From: Nocardioides oceani
GTDB taxonomy: Bacteria > Actinomycetota > Actinomycetes > Propionibacteriales > Nocardioidaceae
Assembly (NCBI RefSeq): GCF_030412965.1
Contig: NZ_JAUHJQ010000001.1
Location: 584,060 to 648,059, forward strand
DNA length: 64,000 bases
Direction: 5' to 3'
The notes beneath the pieces were generated by a model, which saw only the letters and a list, made by a program, of their open reading frames with translations, ran no database searches and was not told the origin of the DNA. Below are positions 1 through 7,837 of the stretch, one piece after another. The stretch's first letter is position 1; each line of letters opens with the position of its first letter. The position numbers were made by a program, and so were the translations under genes.

Positions 1-1210
1 CCTCGCCGAGCACGTCGAGGCGCTCGGCGCGCACGTCGGCGAGGTCGTCGAGCAGCTGGGCGACGGCGAGCGCGGTGAGCGACTTCCCCGAGCCGGACTC
101 GCCGACGATGCCGACCGCCTCGCCGCGGCGGACCGCGAACGTCACGCCGCGCACCGGCTCGACGCGGCCGTCGCGGGCCGGGAAGCCGACGTGCAGGTCC
201 CGGACGTCGAGCACGAGGTCGGGTGCGTCGGCCTGCGGGTCCGGCTCCGCCGGCCCCGGCAGGGGCGTCGCCCGCGCGGCCCGCCGGCGCCGCGGGGCGA
301 CGCTCAGCTCGCCGGGCGAGGCGACGCCGACGGCCTTGGCCGCCGACTCGCCGAGGAGGTTGAGCGCCAGGCCGGCCAGCAGCACCGCGGCTCCCGGCGC
401 GAACGCGGCGGCCGGGTTGACGTAGAGCGAGCCGACGCCCTCGAAGAGCAGCCGCCCCCAGTCGTACGCCGGCGCCTGCACGCCCAGCCCGAGGAACGAC
501 AGGCCGGCGAAGGACAGCAGCGCGGAGCCGGCGCCGATGGTGGCGTTGACGATCAGCGGCTCGGCGATGTTCGGGAGCACGTGCCGCACGAGGATGCGCA
601 GCTCGCCGACGCCGGCGACCCGGGCCGCGGACACGTAGTCGTGCGCGGCGACGCCGGCGACGAGGGTCTGCACCAGGCGGGCGAAGCTCGGCGCGCCGGC
701 GAACCCGACCGCGAGCACGGCGCCGGTGGCGCCCACCCCGAAGACGACCGCGAAGAAGAGCGCGAGCAGCAGGCCCGGGAACGCGACGGCCACGTTGACC
801 CCGGCGACCACCGCCCGGCCCGCGCGCCGGCCGAGCAGCAGCGGCGCCGTGCCGAGCACCAGGCCGACGACGACCGCGATCGCGGTCGCCCCGAGCGCCA
901 GCCCGATCGAGAGCCGGGTCGCCACGAGCGTGCGCAGGACGATGTCGCGCCCGAGGTTGTCGGTGCCCGCCCAGTGCTCGGCCGAGGGGCCGGCGAGGAT
1001 GTCGTCGGTGTCGACGGCGCTCGCGTCGGCGGACCACAGCATCGGCGCGACCACGGCGAGGACGAGCAGCGCGAGGGTCAGCACCACGGCCGCCAGCCCG
1101 AGCGGCGTGCGGACGACACCCGCCCAGCGCGAGGCCCGGCGCGGGTCCCGGCCCGCTCGGCTCGGATCGCTCACCGCGTCGACCCCGGCGATCCCGTCCA
1201 CCCCGGCCAC
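1..1210 (-). CDS. ABC peptide transporter, DppC permease fused to DppD ATPase (partial)
   Basis: Inner-membrane permease and ATPase of a dipeptide/oligopeptide/nickel importer, fused in one chain. Translation from the GTG at 1210 gives a short Arg-rich N-terminus, about six hydrophobic segments with the DppC-type EAA loop (SAARVAGVGELRILVRHVLP), a linker rich in Arg and Pro, then an ABC ATPase start (DLVLDVRDLHVGF) and a Walker A GESGSGKS close to the window edge. The rest of the ATPase lies beyond position 1. The GTG directly follows the TGA of dppB (TGAGTG), so translation is coupled. Permease-ATPase fusions of this kind are common in Actinobacteria. Substrate cannot be told from sequence; the adjacent peptidase-like hydrolase favours peptides. 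Confidence 0.85.
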   Translation of the reverse strand, partial: MAGVDGIAGVDAVSDPSRAGRDPRRASRWAGVVRTPLGLAAVVLTLALLVLAVVAPMLWSADASAVDTDDILAGPSAEHWAGTDNLGRDIVLRTLVATRLSIGLALGATAIAVVVGLVLGTAPLLLGRRAGRAVVAGVNVAVAFPGLLLALFFAVVFGVGATGAVLAVGFAGAPSFARLVQTLVAGVAAHDYVSAARVAGVGELRILVRHVLPNIAEPLIVNATIGAGSALLSFAGLSFLGLGVQAPAYDWGRLLFEGVGSLYVNPAAAFAPGAAVLLAGLALNLLGESAAKAVGVASPGELSVAPRRRRAARATPLPGPAEPDPQADAPDLVLDVRDLHVGFPARDGRVEPVRGVTFAVRRGEAVGIVGESGSGKSLTALAVAQLLDDLADVRAERLDVLGE

Positions 1211-2209
1211 TCAGTCCTCCCGGATCATCGAGCGCGGGTCGAGCAGGGCGAGCGCCACGTCGACGAGGGTGTTCACGAGCAGCACACCGACGCCGTACAC
1301 CAGCACGATCCCCTGCACGACCGGGTAGTCCTTGGTGAGGATCGAGGAGACGATCGTGCTGCCGAGGCCGGGCCAGGCGAAGACGTTCTCGACGAGCACG
1401 GTCCCGGCGACGAGCGCCCCGAGCAGCAGCCCGCAGAGCGTCAGCGCTGCGGTGAGCGCGTTGGGCAGCGCGTGGCGCAGGTGGACCGTGCGGGCCGGGA
1501 GCCGCTTGGCACGCGCCGTACGGATGTAGTCGGCCTGCAGGACGCGGACCATCTCCACCCGCAGGACCCGTGCCAGGATCGCCGCGGGACCGATGGCCAG
1601 CGCGAGGACCGGCAGCACGAGCGAGGACAGCGTGTCGTTGCCGGCGACCGGGAGCAGGCCGAGGCGCACGCCGAAGACGTAGACCAGGGCGACCCCGACG
1701 AGGAAGTCCGGGATGGTGCCGAGGACGACGCTGGTGCCGGTGAAGGCCAGCTCGGTGCGGCGGCCGTGCCCGCGCCGGGTCAGCACGCCGGCGGCGACCC
1801 CGACCGGGACCGCCACGGCCACCGCGACCGCGAAGCCGAGGACCGCCAGCCACAGCGTGGCCGGCAGCCGCTGGCCGATGACGTCGGACACCGGCACCTG
1901 CGAGATCAGCGACGTGCCGAGGTCACCGGTGAGGACGCCGCGCAGGTGGTCGAGGTACTGCACCGGCAGCGGGTCGTCGAGGCCGAGGGCGGTCCGCTTG
2001 GCCGCGACGAGCTCCGCCGGGGCGGTCGGCCCCAGGGCGCCCCGCACCGGGTCGCCCGGGATGAGGTGCGTCATGAGGAACGACGCGGTCAGCAGCACCC
2101 ACAGCGACACGAGAAGCCGGCCGGCGCGGCGCAGGCCGAACCGCAGCCAGGGCCGCGCGTCGAGGGTGCGCGCCGGCCAGGCGACACCCGGGCTCGCCGT
2201 GGTGGCCAC
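1211..2209 (-). CDS. ABC peptide transporter permease, DppB type
   Basis: 332-residue inner-membrane permease of the peptide/nickel ABC importer. It shows the family hallmarks: an N-terminal helix followed by LLTASFLMTHLIPGDPV, a long periplasmic-side loop with GLDDPLPVQYLDHL, five further hydrophobic segments and the EAA loop DYIRTARAKRLPARTV, and ends DPRSMIRED. The GTG start lies 3 nt after the stop of the binding-protein gene and the stop abuts the next permease gene, so binding protein, DppB and DppC-DppD form one transcript read leftward. Confidence 0.9.
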   Translation of the reverse strand: MATTASPGVAWPARTLDARPWLRFGLRRAGRLLVSLWVLLTASFLMTHLIPGDPVRGALGPTAPAELVAAKRTALGLDDPLPVQYLDHLRGVLTGDLGTSLISQVPVSDVIGQRLPATLWLAVLGFAVAVAVAVPVGVAAGVLTRRGHGRRTELAFTGTSVVLGTIPDFLVGVALVYVFGVRLGLLPVAGNDTLSSLVLPVLALAIGPAAILARVLRVEMVRVLQADYIRTARAKRLPARTVHLRHALPNALTAALTLCGLLLGALVAGTVLVENVFAWPGLGSTIVSSILTKDYPVVQGIVLVYGVGVLLVNTLVDVALALLDPRSMIRED

Positions 2210-2212
2210 GGG

Positions 2213-3787
2213 TCACTCGGCCAGCATGCGGATGCTGGTCGGCACCATCTGGCCGGGGTACTCGAACTCGGCGCCCTGCTGCCAGGTCCTGCCGACCGTG
2301 GTCGCGAACGGCACGACGTCGGCCTCGGCGACGAGGTTCGACTCGGCCGCCAACCAGGTGTCGCAGCCCTCCTGGCCGACCATCGCCGAGGCCTCCTCGA
2401 CACCGGCCTCGTAGTCGGCGTTCTCGATCCCGGCGAAGTTCGTGCCCCCCTCCGCGACGCCCGGCCCGGAGAGGAACGGCACGAGCTGGTCGGGGCTGTT
2501 GACGTTGAGCGGCAGCCAGGCGACGTCCCAGTCGCCGGTGCCGAAGACGGTCTGCTGGATGGCCGAGCCGCTCTGCGGCTTGGGCGTCACCGTGACGCCG
2601 GCGGCCTTCCACTGCTGCACCGCGAGCTCGGCCGCCGCCGCGACGCCGCTGCCGCTGCTCGGGTCGAAGAGGAACGTCAGCTCGGGCAGGTCGGCCTCGG
2701 CCAGGGTCGCGCTCGCCGCGTCGACGTCCTGCGCAGGCAGCGCCTCGCTGACCGAGTCGCCGGGGCAGGCCACCGGGTCGAGCGCGGCCAGCGTCGTGGC
2801 CGGAGCGCCCTCGCCGGAGGTCAGCACCCGCTGCAGCTCCTCGAGGTCGAGGGCCTGGGTCAGCGCGAGGCGGACCTCCGGGTCGCTGGTCGCGCGGCCC
2901 TCGGCCTGGTGGTAGAACTGCTCGCCGCTCAGCGTCGCCGTGTCGTACGTCGTCAGGCCGGCCGCCTCGAGCCGCTTGGTGTCCGGGCCGGTGACGACCG
3001 CGCCGTTGAGCTGGCCGGACAGCAGCAGGTTCGCCGCGGTCGACTCGTTCTGCACGATCTTGACCACGATCGTGTCGGGCATGCCCTCGGTGTCGGTCGT
3101 GGCGCCGTCGGGGCCCCACGCGTAGCCGTCGCGGATCGTGAAGGTGTAGCTGTCCCCGGGCGCGGCCTCGGTCAGCTCGTAGGGCCCGGTGCCCACGCTC
3201 CTCTCGGCCAGCGAGGCGCGGTCGTCGAGGCCGGCGGCGCAGATGATCGGCACGTTGGCGAGCCCCTGGAGGGCGAACGGCGCCGGCTCGGCCAGCTCGA
3301 CCGTGACGGTGCGCGCCTCGTCGTCCGCCGTCGCCTTCGCCCCGACCGGCAGGAAGGTGCCGAGGAAGGGGCTCTTGTTCTTCGGGTCACCGACGTGGTC
3401 GAGGTTGGCCACGACGTCCGTGGCGGTCAGCTCCGACCCGTCGGAGCAGGTGATGCCCTCGGCCAGGGTGAGGGTGATGGTCGTGCCGTCGGCCTCCCAG
3501 TCCGACGCCAGTCCCGAGCGCACCTCGCCGCTGTCGAAGTCGATGTTGAGCAGCCGGTCGTAGGGCAGCTGGCTGATGCTGAACAGCGCGCTCGACACCG
3601 ACGACTGCGGGTCGAGGTTCCCCGGGTCGGCGTTCATCGCCATGGTGAAGGTGCCGCCGTCGACGACGCCGCCGGCTCCCCCGCCGGCTCCGTCGCCGCC
3701 GTCGCCCGAGCCGCCGCCGGTGGCGCCACATCCCACCAGCGCGGCCGCGGCCAGGCAGAGTCCGATCGGTGCTGCGGTCCGCTTCAT
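2213..3787 (-). CDS. ABC transporter substrate-binding lipoprotein, family 5 (DppA/OppA)
   Basis: 524-residue extracellular solute receptor for the adjoining permeases. The N-terminus MKRTAAPIGLCLAAAALVGC is a lipoprotein signal with lipobox LVGC, followed by a Gly/Asp-rich tether. The mature part starts GGTFTMAMNADPGNLDPQ, the typical family-5 opening, and continues with family-like blocks (YDRLLNID, GTGPYELTE, NESTAANLLLSGQLNGAVVTG). Length is standard. An AAGGA ribosome site precedes the ATG. It is first of the three transporter genes and 51 nt downstream of a serine hydrolase, which could process the imported ligand. Confidence 0.92.
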   Translation of the reverse strand: MKRTAAPIGLCLAAAALVGCGATGGGSGDGGDGAGGGAGGVVDGGTFTMAMNADPGNLDPQSSVSSALFSISQLPYDRLLNIDFDSGEVRSGLASDWEADGTTITLTLAEGITCSDGSELTATDVVANLDHVGDPKNKSPFLGTFLPVGAKATADDEARTVTVELAEPAPFALQGLANVPIICAAGLDDRASLAERSVGTGPYELTEAAPGDSYTFTIRDGYAWGPDGATTDTEGMPDTIVVKIVQNESTAANLLLSGQLNGAVVTGPDTKRLEAAGLTTYDTATLSGEQFYHQAEGRATSDPEVRLALTQALDLEELQRVLTSGEGAPATTLAALDPVACPGDSVSEALPAQDVDAASATLAEADLPELTFLFDPSSGSGVAAAAELAVQQWKAAGVTVTPKPQSGSAIQQTVFGTGDWDVAWLPLNVNSPDQLVPFLSGPGVAEGGTNFAGIENADYEAGVEEASAMVGQEGCDTWLAAESNLVAEADVVPFATTVGRTWQQGAEFEYPGQMVPTSIRMLAE

Positions 3788-3838
3788 CGAGGTTCCTTCG
3801 GTCGGGTCGGAGTCGGTGCTTGGTGAGGTCGGTGCTGG

Positions 3839-5221
3839 TCAGGCGCGCTGGAAGGCGCGGCCGAGGTGGAGGTAGCGCGCGCGGCCGGAGCCGTCGTCGC
3901 CGAGGAAGTTGTGGGGCATGTGCATGCCGCGGTCCGGTCGGAGCGGGATGAGGCTGTCGGGCCCGAACGCGACGAGCTCGGTCGGGTCCTCCGGCGGCAT
4001 GTCGGCGAAGACGCCCTTGTAGATCGTGTCCAGCCAGATCCGCTGCTCCTCGTCCTGGCGGACGACGAGGTCGAGGACCTCCGCGGAGTACGTACCGACG
4101 AACCGGCCGGCGTCCACCGGCTCGCGCTCGAGCGGCGGGGTCGGCAGCTCGGGGATGCGCGTGCCGCTCAGCTCGGGCAGCAGCCGCCCGACGACGTCGT
4201 GGTAGAGCGCGAAGACGTCACCGCCGTTGGTCAGCAGCGCGATCGCGAGGCCCGCCTCGGGCACCATCCGCAGGAACGAGCTCTGCCCGATCGTGTTGCC
4301 GTCGTGGCCGACGACGTCGCCGTCGGGCATGTCGAAGCGCTCGAAGCCCAGGCCCCACGAGGAGCCCATGATCCCGGTGTAGGGCAGCTCCACGGCGCGG
4401 GCCTGCATCGCGGCCGCGGTGCCCGGCGCGAGCACCTGCTCGCCGGTGGCCGAGCGGCCGTCCTCCAGGTGCATCCGGGCGAAGGCCACCAGGTCGCGCG
4501 GCCGCATCGCGAGCATCGTGCCGGCCGGGGCGTTGGACCGGGCCATCGCCCACATCGGGGCCGGCTCGTACGCCGCGCCGGGCTCGGGCTGCACGTGGCC
4601 GACGGCCGCGCGGAACAGGATCGCCTCGTAGGCGTTGGTCGCCGCGTGCGTCAGCCCGAGCGGGGCGAAGAGGTGCTCGCGCAGGCACGCGTCGTACGTC
4701 TTCTCGCGCAGCACCTCGACGAGGCGACCGAGCAGGCAGTAGCCGGCGTTGTTGTAGGAGAACTGCTCGCCCGGCGGGAACAGCTGCGGCACGTCGGCGA
4801 GGACCTCGACGTACTTCTCGATCGCGTCGTCGCCCGGGCCGGTGTCGGTGAAGATGTCGCCCTCGAAGCCGGCGGTGTGGGTCAGCAGCTGGCGCGTGGT
4901 GATGGACGCCGCGGCGTCGGCGTCGCGCAGGCGCAGCGTCGGGAGGTAGCGCTGGACCGGGACGTCGAGGTCGAGCAGGCCCTCGTCGACCAGCTGCATG
5001 ACCAGGGTGCTGGTCCACAGCTTGGTGATCGAGCCGATCTGGAAGACCGAGTCGACCGTCGCCTCGACACCCGTCGCCGTGCTGAGCAGGCCGGTCGCGC
5101 CGTCGACGACCTCCCCGTCCTTGAGGACGGCCCAGGCAGCGCCTGGGACGTCGTGCTTCGCCAGGAGCGCGGGCATCTCGTCGTCGAGGCGCCGCTGCAC
5201 GTCGGTCAGTGAGGTGGTCAC
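3839..5221 (-). CDS. Beta-lactamase-fold serine hydrolase (class C type)
   Basis: 460-residue hydrolase of the penicillin-binding-protein-like class C family (beta-lactamase, D-aminopeptidase, esterase). Active-site elements are visible: S64-I-T-K67 (SxxK), Y156-N-N158 (YxN) and H306-D-G (HxG). No signal peptide, so it is probably cytoplasmic. The extra C-terminal region of about 110 residues (from PLEREPVDAGRFVGTYSAEV) resembles the beta-barrel domain of D-aminopeptidase-type members. The GTG start is preceded by a TAGCGT -10 with 7 nt between, so the message is probably leaderless. It lies between an ACT-like gene and a peptide transporter, which suggests hydrolysis of an imported peptide or amino-acid derivative (inference). 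Confidence 0.85.
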   Translation of the reverse strand: MTTSLTDVQRRLDDEMPALLAKHDVPGAAWAVLKDGEVVDGATGLLSTATGVEATVDSVFQIGSITKLWTSTLVMQLVDEGLLDLDVPVQRYLPTLRLRDADAAASITTRQLLTHTAGFEGDIFTDTGPGDDAIEKYVEVLADVPQLFPPGEQFSYNNAGYCLLGRLVEVLREKTYDACLREHLFAPLGLTHAATNAYEAILFRAAVGHVQPEPGAAYEPAPMWAMARSNAPAGTMLAMRPRDLVAFARMHLEDGRSATGEQVLAPGTAAAMQARAVELPYTGIMGSSWGLGFERFDMPDGDVVGHDGNTIGQSSFLRMVPEAGLAIALLTNGGDVFALYHDVVGRLLPELSGTRIPELPTPPLEREPVDAGRFVGTYSAEVLDLVVRQDEEQRIWLDTIYKGVFADMPPEDPTELVAFGPDSLIPLRPDRGMHMPHNFLGDDGSGRARYLHLGRAFQRA

Positions 5222-5228
5222 CTCCGCG

Positions 5229-5234
5229 ACGCTA
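5229..5234 (-). promoter_or_regulatory. -10 element of a leaderless promoter
   Basis: TAGCGT on the minus strand followed by exactly 7 nt and the GTG of the serine hydrolase. The same TAGCGT plus 7 nt arrangement occurs before the receiver-domain gene (14846) and the CoA transferase (26560). No clear -35 is seen. Confidence 0.55.
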
Positions 5235-5272
5235 GGAGCCGCCCCCCGAGCCGTGTTGGTCGATCCGCACGA

Positions 5273-5638
5273 CTATCGCCCCCAGGCCCTGTCGGCGCCG
5301 ACAAGGTCGCCGTCCCGCCGGTACGTCGCGTGGCGCGCCTCCCGGCGGGCCGCCGGCCCCTCCGGCCGCTCCTCGGGCACGACGACCGCGTCGAGCACGC
5401 CCATCCGGGACTCCAGCGCGCACACCACGGACCGGACGCGGCGGTCGCGCCCGCGCACCAGCGCCTCGAAGCGCAGCCGGCCCGCGTCGTCCTCGGCCAG
5501 CGACGCCGAGCGCACCTCGACCGCACGCCTGGCCATCAGCGAGGCGACGAGGAGCAGGGGCGCCTCGCAACCCGGGTCGAAGACGACGCTCAGCCGCTCC
5601 CAGGCGGGCTCGGCGCTGGCGGTCGGCTCCGTCGTCAT
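5273..5638 (-). CDS. Small ACT-domain-like protein
   Basis: 121-residue protein. I chose the ATG at 5638 because GAGGGAG lies just upstream; an in-frame ATG at 5701 has no ribosome site. Residues about 14-85 (ERLSVVFDPGCEAPLLLVAS, MARRAVEVRSASLAED, ... SRMGVLDAVVVPEE) have the beta-alpha-beta-beta-alpha-beta pattern and wording of the ACT domain of acetohydroxyacid synthase regulatory subunits (IlvM/IlvN). No catalytic subunit is nearby. ACT domains bind amino acids; with the divergent Lrp regulator and the peptide transporter a role as an amino-acid-sensing accessory is plausible, but the function is unknown. The C-terminal 35 residues are Arg-rich and probably disordered. Confidence 0.7.
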   Translation of the reverse strand: MTTEPTASAEPAWERLSVVFDPGCEAPLLLVASLMARRAVEVRSASLAEDDAGRLRFEALVRGRDRRVRSVVCALESRMGVLDAVVVPEERPEGPAARREARHATYRRDGDLVGADRAWGR

Positions 5639-5767
5639 GGCGGCTCCCTCGGGGTGGCGATGTGGAGCGTTCAGCGTGCGAGTGCGGCGCAGGCTGGTCA
5701 AACCGGCGGCGTACTAGTGTTTATTCCGCCTATCTCGGCACCGATCAGCACGACGGAAGTGGTCACC
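5639..5767. promoter_or_regulatory. Divergent promoter region between ACT gene and lrp
   Basis: The 129 nt separating the two divergent genes include an unusually AT-rich patch at about 5710-5735 (TACTAGTGTTTATTC), the likely place for promoter opening and Lrp binding. On the minus strand TTGACC at 5701-5696 could be a -35 for the leftward operon. The Lrp gene has a GGAAG ribosome site. Exact start points cannot be fixed by eye. Confidence 0.4.
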
Positions 5768-6289
5768 ATGCCAACCAGCGCTCCGCTCGACCGCCTCGAC
5801 GTCGAGATCCTCGCGCGGCTCACCGAGAACGCCCGGGTCGGCGTCGCGGAGCTCGCCTCCGCGCTCGGCGTGAGCCGCACGACCGTGCAGCTGCGGATGC
5901 GCCGGCTGGAGGCCGAGGGCATCCTGCTGGGCTTCCAGCCGGTCGTCGACCTGACCCGGGTCGGCCTCGGTGTCCGGGCGACGATCACCCTCGAGATCGA
6001 CCAGCGCGTCATGGGCGCGATCGTCGAGGGCCTGCGCGCGCTGCCGGAGGTGCTCGAGGTCCGGATCCAGGCCGGCCGCGAGGACCTCCTCGCCCAGGTC
6101 GCGATCGGCTCGCTCGAGGAGCTCCAGCGGCTGACCGCCTCCATCGTCGACATCGACGGCGTCCGCAAGACCACCTCCACCTTCACCGTGGCCACGCCGG
6201 TCCCCTACCGGGTGCAGCCGCTCCTCGACCAGCTCACCCGCACCGCCGGCTGGGGCCGCTCCACGCCCACCACCCCGCCCGCCGAGTAG
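5768..6289 (+). CDS. Lrp/AsnC family transcriptional regulator
   Basis: 173-residue regulator. Residues 7-60 form the AsnC-type helix-turn-helix (LDRLDVEILARLTENARVGV, then LASALGVSRTTVQLRMRRLE), followed by the linker EGILLGFQPVVDL and an alpha-beta (RAM) effector-binding domain that usually oligomerises. The family senses amino acids. It is divergent from the ACT/hydrolase/peptide transporter operon, which it most likely controls together with its own gene. The ATG at 5768 fits the usual AsnC start (a few residues before LDxxDxxIL) and has GGAAG upstream. Confidence 0.92.
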   Translation: MPTSAPLDRLDVEILARLTENARVGVAELASALGVSRTTVQLRMRRLEAEGILLGFQPVVDLTRVGLGVRATITLEIDQRVMGAIVEGLRALPEVLEVRIQAGREDLLAQVAIGSLEELQRLTASIVDIDGVRKTTSTFTVATPVPYRVQPLLDQLTRTAGWGRSTPTTPPAE

Positions 6290-6336
6290 TCATCCCTGGC
6301 GGGTCGAGTCGCCGGGACGGGGCGGGTGGGGACCGG

Positions 6337-6396
6337 GTAACAGCGAACTTACGTACCGGGTCGCGAACCGTGTTCCGCGCGAAACCAGTCCGAAAC
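6337..6396 (+). promoter_or_regulatory. Possible GlnR-type operator upstream of the Nit1C operon
   Basis: GTAAC (6337) N6 CTTAC (6348), then two exact GAAAC boxes at 6381 and 6392 separated by 6 nt. All boxes stand on one 11-bp grid, the arrangement of the actinobacterial GlnR box (GTnAC-N6-GAAAC repeats). It sits 24-83 nt before the first gene of a nitrogen-starvation operon. Intermediate grid positions do not match well, so this is a suggestion. Confidence 0.4.
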
Positions 6397-6419
6397 GCCG
6401 GCGCCCGAGGCTCCTCGGC

Positions 6420-7244
6420 ATGCCGAAGAAGCCCCACGACGCCCACCGCCACATCGGCGTGCTGCCGGCGTACGGCTTCTACGGCGGCCCGCCGATCAGC
6501 CCGGACACCACCGCCCGGGCGACGGTCGCCGAGCTGCTGCGCGACCTCGACGCGGAGGGCGTGGAGCGGGCGCTGGTGCTGCCGAACTACGGCGTGCCGG
6601 ACCCGGACGTCGCGTTCGGCCTGAACCACCTCGCGCTGGAGGCGGCCGAGGCCGACGAGCGGGTCCGCTGCGGCCTGTGGGTCTCCCCGAAGGCCTCCGA
6701 CGCCGCCCGCAACGACGAGGCGCTGGCGCTGGCCCGCGAGAGCGGCGTCGCGGCGCTGAAGACCAGCTTCCTGCTCGGCGGCTCGCCCACCGACCCCGAC
6801 TGCGCCGAGCAGCTGGACCGGGTCTTCACGACGGCCGCCGAGCTCGGGCTGGTCGTCCACGTCCACACCAGCCCGGGCGCCGCGAGCGACGTGGACCAGG
6901 TCGGCCGGCTCGTCGAGCGGTACGGCGACGACACCCGGATCCACCTGGTCCACCTGGGCGGCGGGATGTCGGGCCACCTCAAGCTCATCGGCGGCCGGTT
7001 CTTCGACTGGATCGAGGCCGGCAAGCAGGTCTACACCGACACCTCCTGGGCGATCGGCTTCGCCCCGGCCTGGCTGGCCCGCGAGGTCGAGCGGCGCGGC
7101 ACCGGCCACGACCGGGTGCTCTTCGCGACCGACACGCCCTGGGGCGACTTCGCCGGCGAGCACGCGCGCCTCGCCGCGGCCGCCGGGGACGGCGCGCTCG
7201 CCGACGCCTTCTTCACCGAGAACTTCGAGGCCCTCTACGGCTGA
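6420..7244 (+). CDS. Amidohydrolase family protein (TIM barrel), first gene of the Nit1C-type operon
   Basis: 274-residue amidohydrolase-2-type protein. Visible features: DAHRHIG (metal-binding HxH after strand 1, residues 7-13), VVHVHTSPG (about 143-151), IHLVHLGGG (about 175-183) and FATDTPWGD (about 240-248, late metal Asp). These fit a metal-dependent hydrolase or decarboxylase barrel. It is not one of the core Nit1C genes but leads the operon with a 58-nt gap before the MSMEG_0572 gene, so a role in breaking down an amide or imide product of the pathway is reasonable (inference). No good ribosome site; a CCGAGG/CCTCGG palindrome lies directly before the ATG. Confidence 0.8.
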   Translation: MPKKPHDAHRHIGVLPAYGFYGGPPISPDTTARATVAELLRDLDAEGVERALVLPNYGVPDPDVAFGLNHLALEAAEADERVRCGLWVSPKASDAARNDEALALARESGVAALKTSFLLGGSPTDPDCAEQLDRVFTTAAELGLVVHVHTSPGAASDVDQVGRLVERYGDDTRIHLVHLGGGMSGHLKLIGGRFFDWIEAGKQVYTDTSWAIGFAPAWLAREVERRGTGHDRVLFATDTPWGDFAGEHARLAAAAGDGALADAFFTENFEALYG

Positions 7245-7302
7245 GAGACCGCACCACGAGCAGCACCCCACCACCCATGCCCACCGAGCACCAGGAGAAC
7301 CG

Positions 7303-7827
7303 ATGCCCGCGTTCGACGACGAGATCATGGCCAACATCCAGAAGTCGGTGCAGGAGATCCCGCACCCCTCCCAGGCCAAGGGGACCAACCTCTACGGCTC
7401 GACCAAGATCTTCCCCGACTACCAGGCCAGCGAGGGGCAGAGCTACCTCACGCTGGTCCACGGCATCCCCCACGAGTCCTCGGTCAGCTTCGTCGCGGTG
7501 CTCCAGGCGACCCGCGCGCTGCGCAAGGGCTTCGAGTCGGTCCTCTACTTCTACGGCCCCGGCGCGCTGGCCTGCATGGACACCCGCGGTTTCCCGACCA
7601 CCGGCGACGTGGCGTTCCCGGGCAACCAGAACATGAACGACTCGATCAAGACCTTCATCGCCGAGGGCGGCACCGTCTTCTGCTGCCGCTTCGGCATGGC
7701 GCTGCACGGCTGCCGCGAGGAGGACCTCATCGAGGGCGTCGTGCCCTGCCACCCGCTGGACGTGCAGGACTGCGTCATCCACTTCGCCAACAAGGGCGCC
7801 ATCATCAACTCCGTCTACAACCTCTGA
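7303..7827 (+). CDS. MSMEG_0572/Sll0783 family nitrogen starvation response protein
   Basis: 174-residue cytoplasmic protein recognised by overall sequence (FDDEIMANIQKSVQEIPHPS, GIPHESSVSFVAVLQATRAL, LYFYGPGALACMDTRGFP, GVVPCHPLDVQDCV). The family is always found with the Nit1C nitrilase genes; the cyanobacterial homologue Sll0783 is induced by nitrogen starvation. Biochemical role unknown; the fold looks DsrE-like (inference from AVLQATRALRKGF and the conserved Cys in CCRFGMALHGCREEDL). An AGGAGAACC ribosome site precedes the ATG; the next gene begins 10 nt after the stop. Confidence 0.93.
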   Translation: MPAFDDEIMANIQKSVQEIPHPSQAKGTNLYGSTKIFPDYQASEGQSYLTLVHGIPHESSVSFVAVLQATRALRKGFESVLYFYGPGALACMDTRGFPTTGDVAFPGNQNMNDSIKTFIAEGGTVFCCRFGMALHGCREEDLIEGVVPCHPLDVQDCVIHFANKGAIINSVYNL

Positions 7828-7837
7828 GGGCCGACCG

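Noticed and set aside
191..3826. Very long open frame on the plus strand (1211 codons)
   Set aside because: Antisense shadow of the peptide transporter genes; Arg/Gly/Asp-rich composition without domains, a by-product of high GC.
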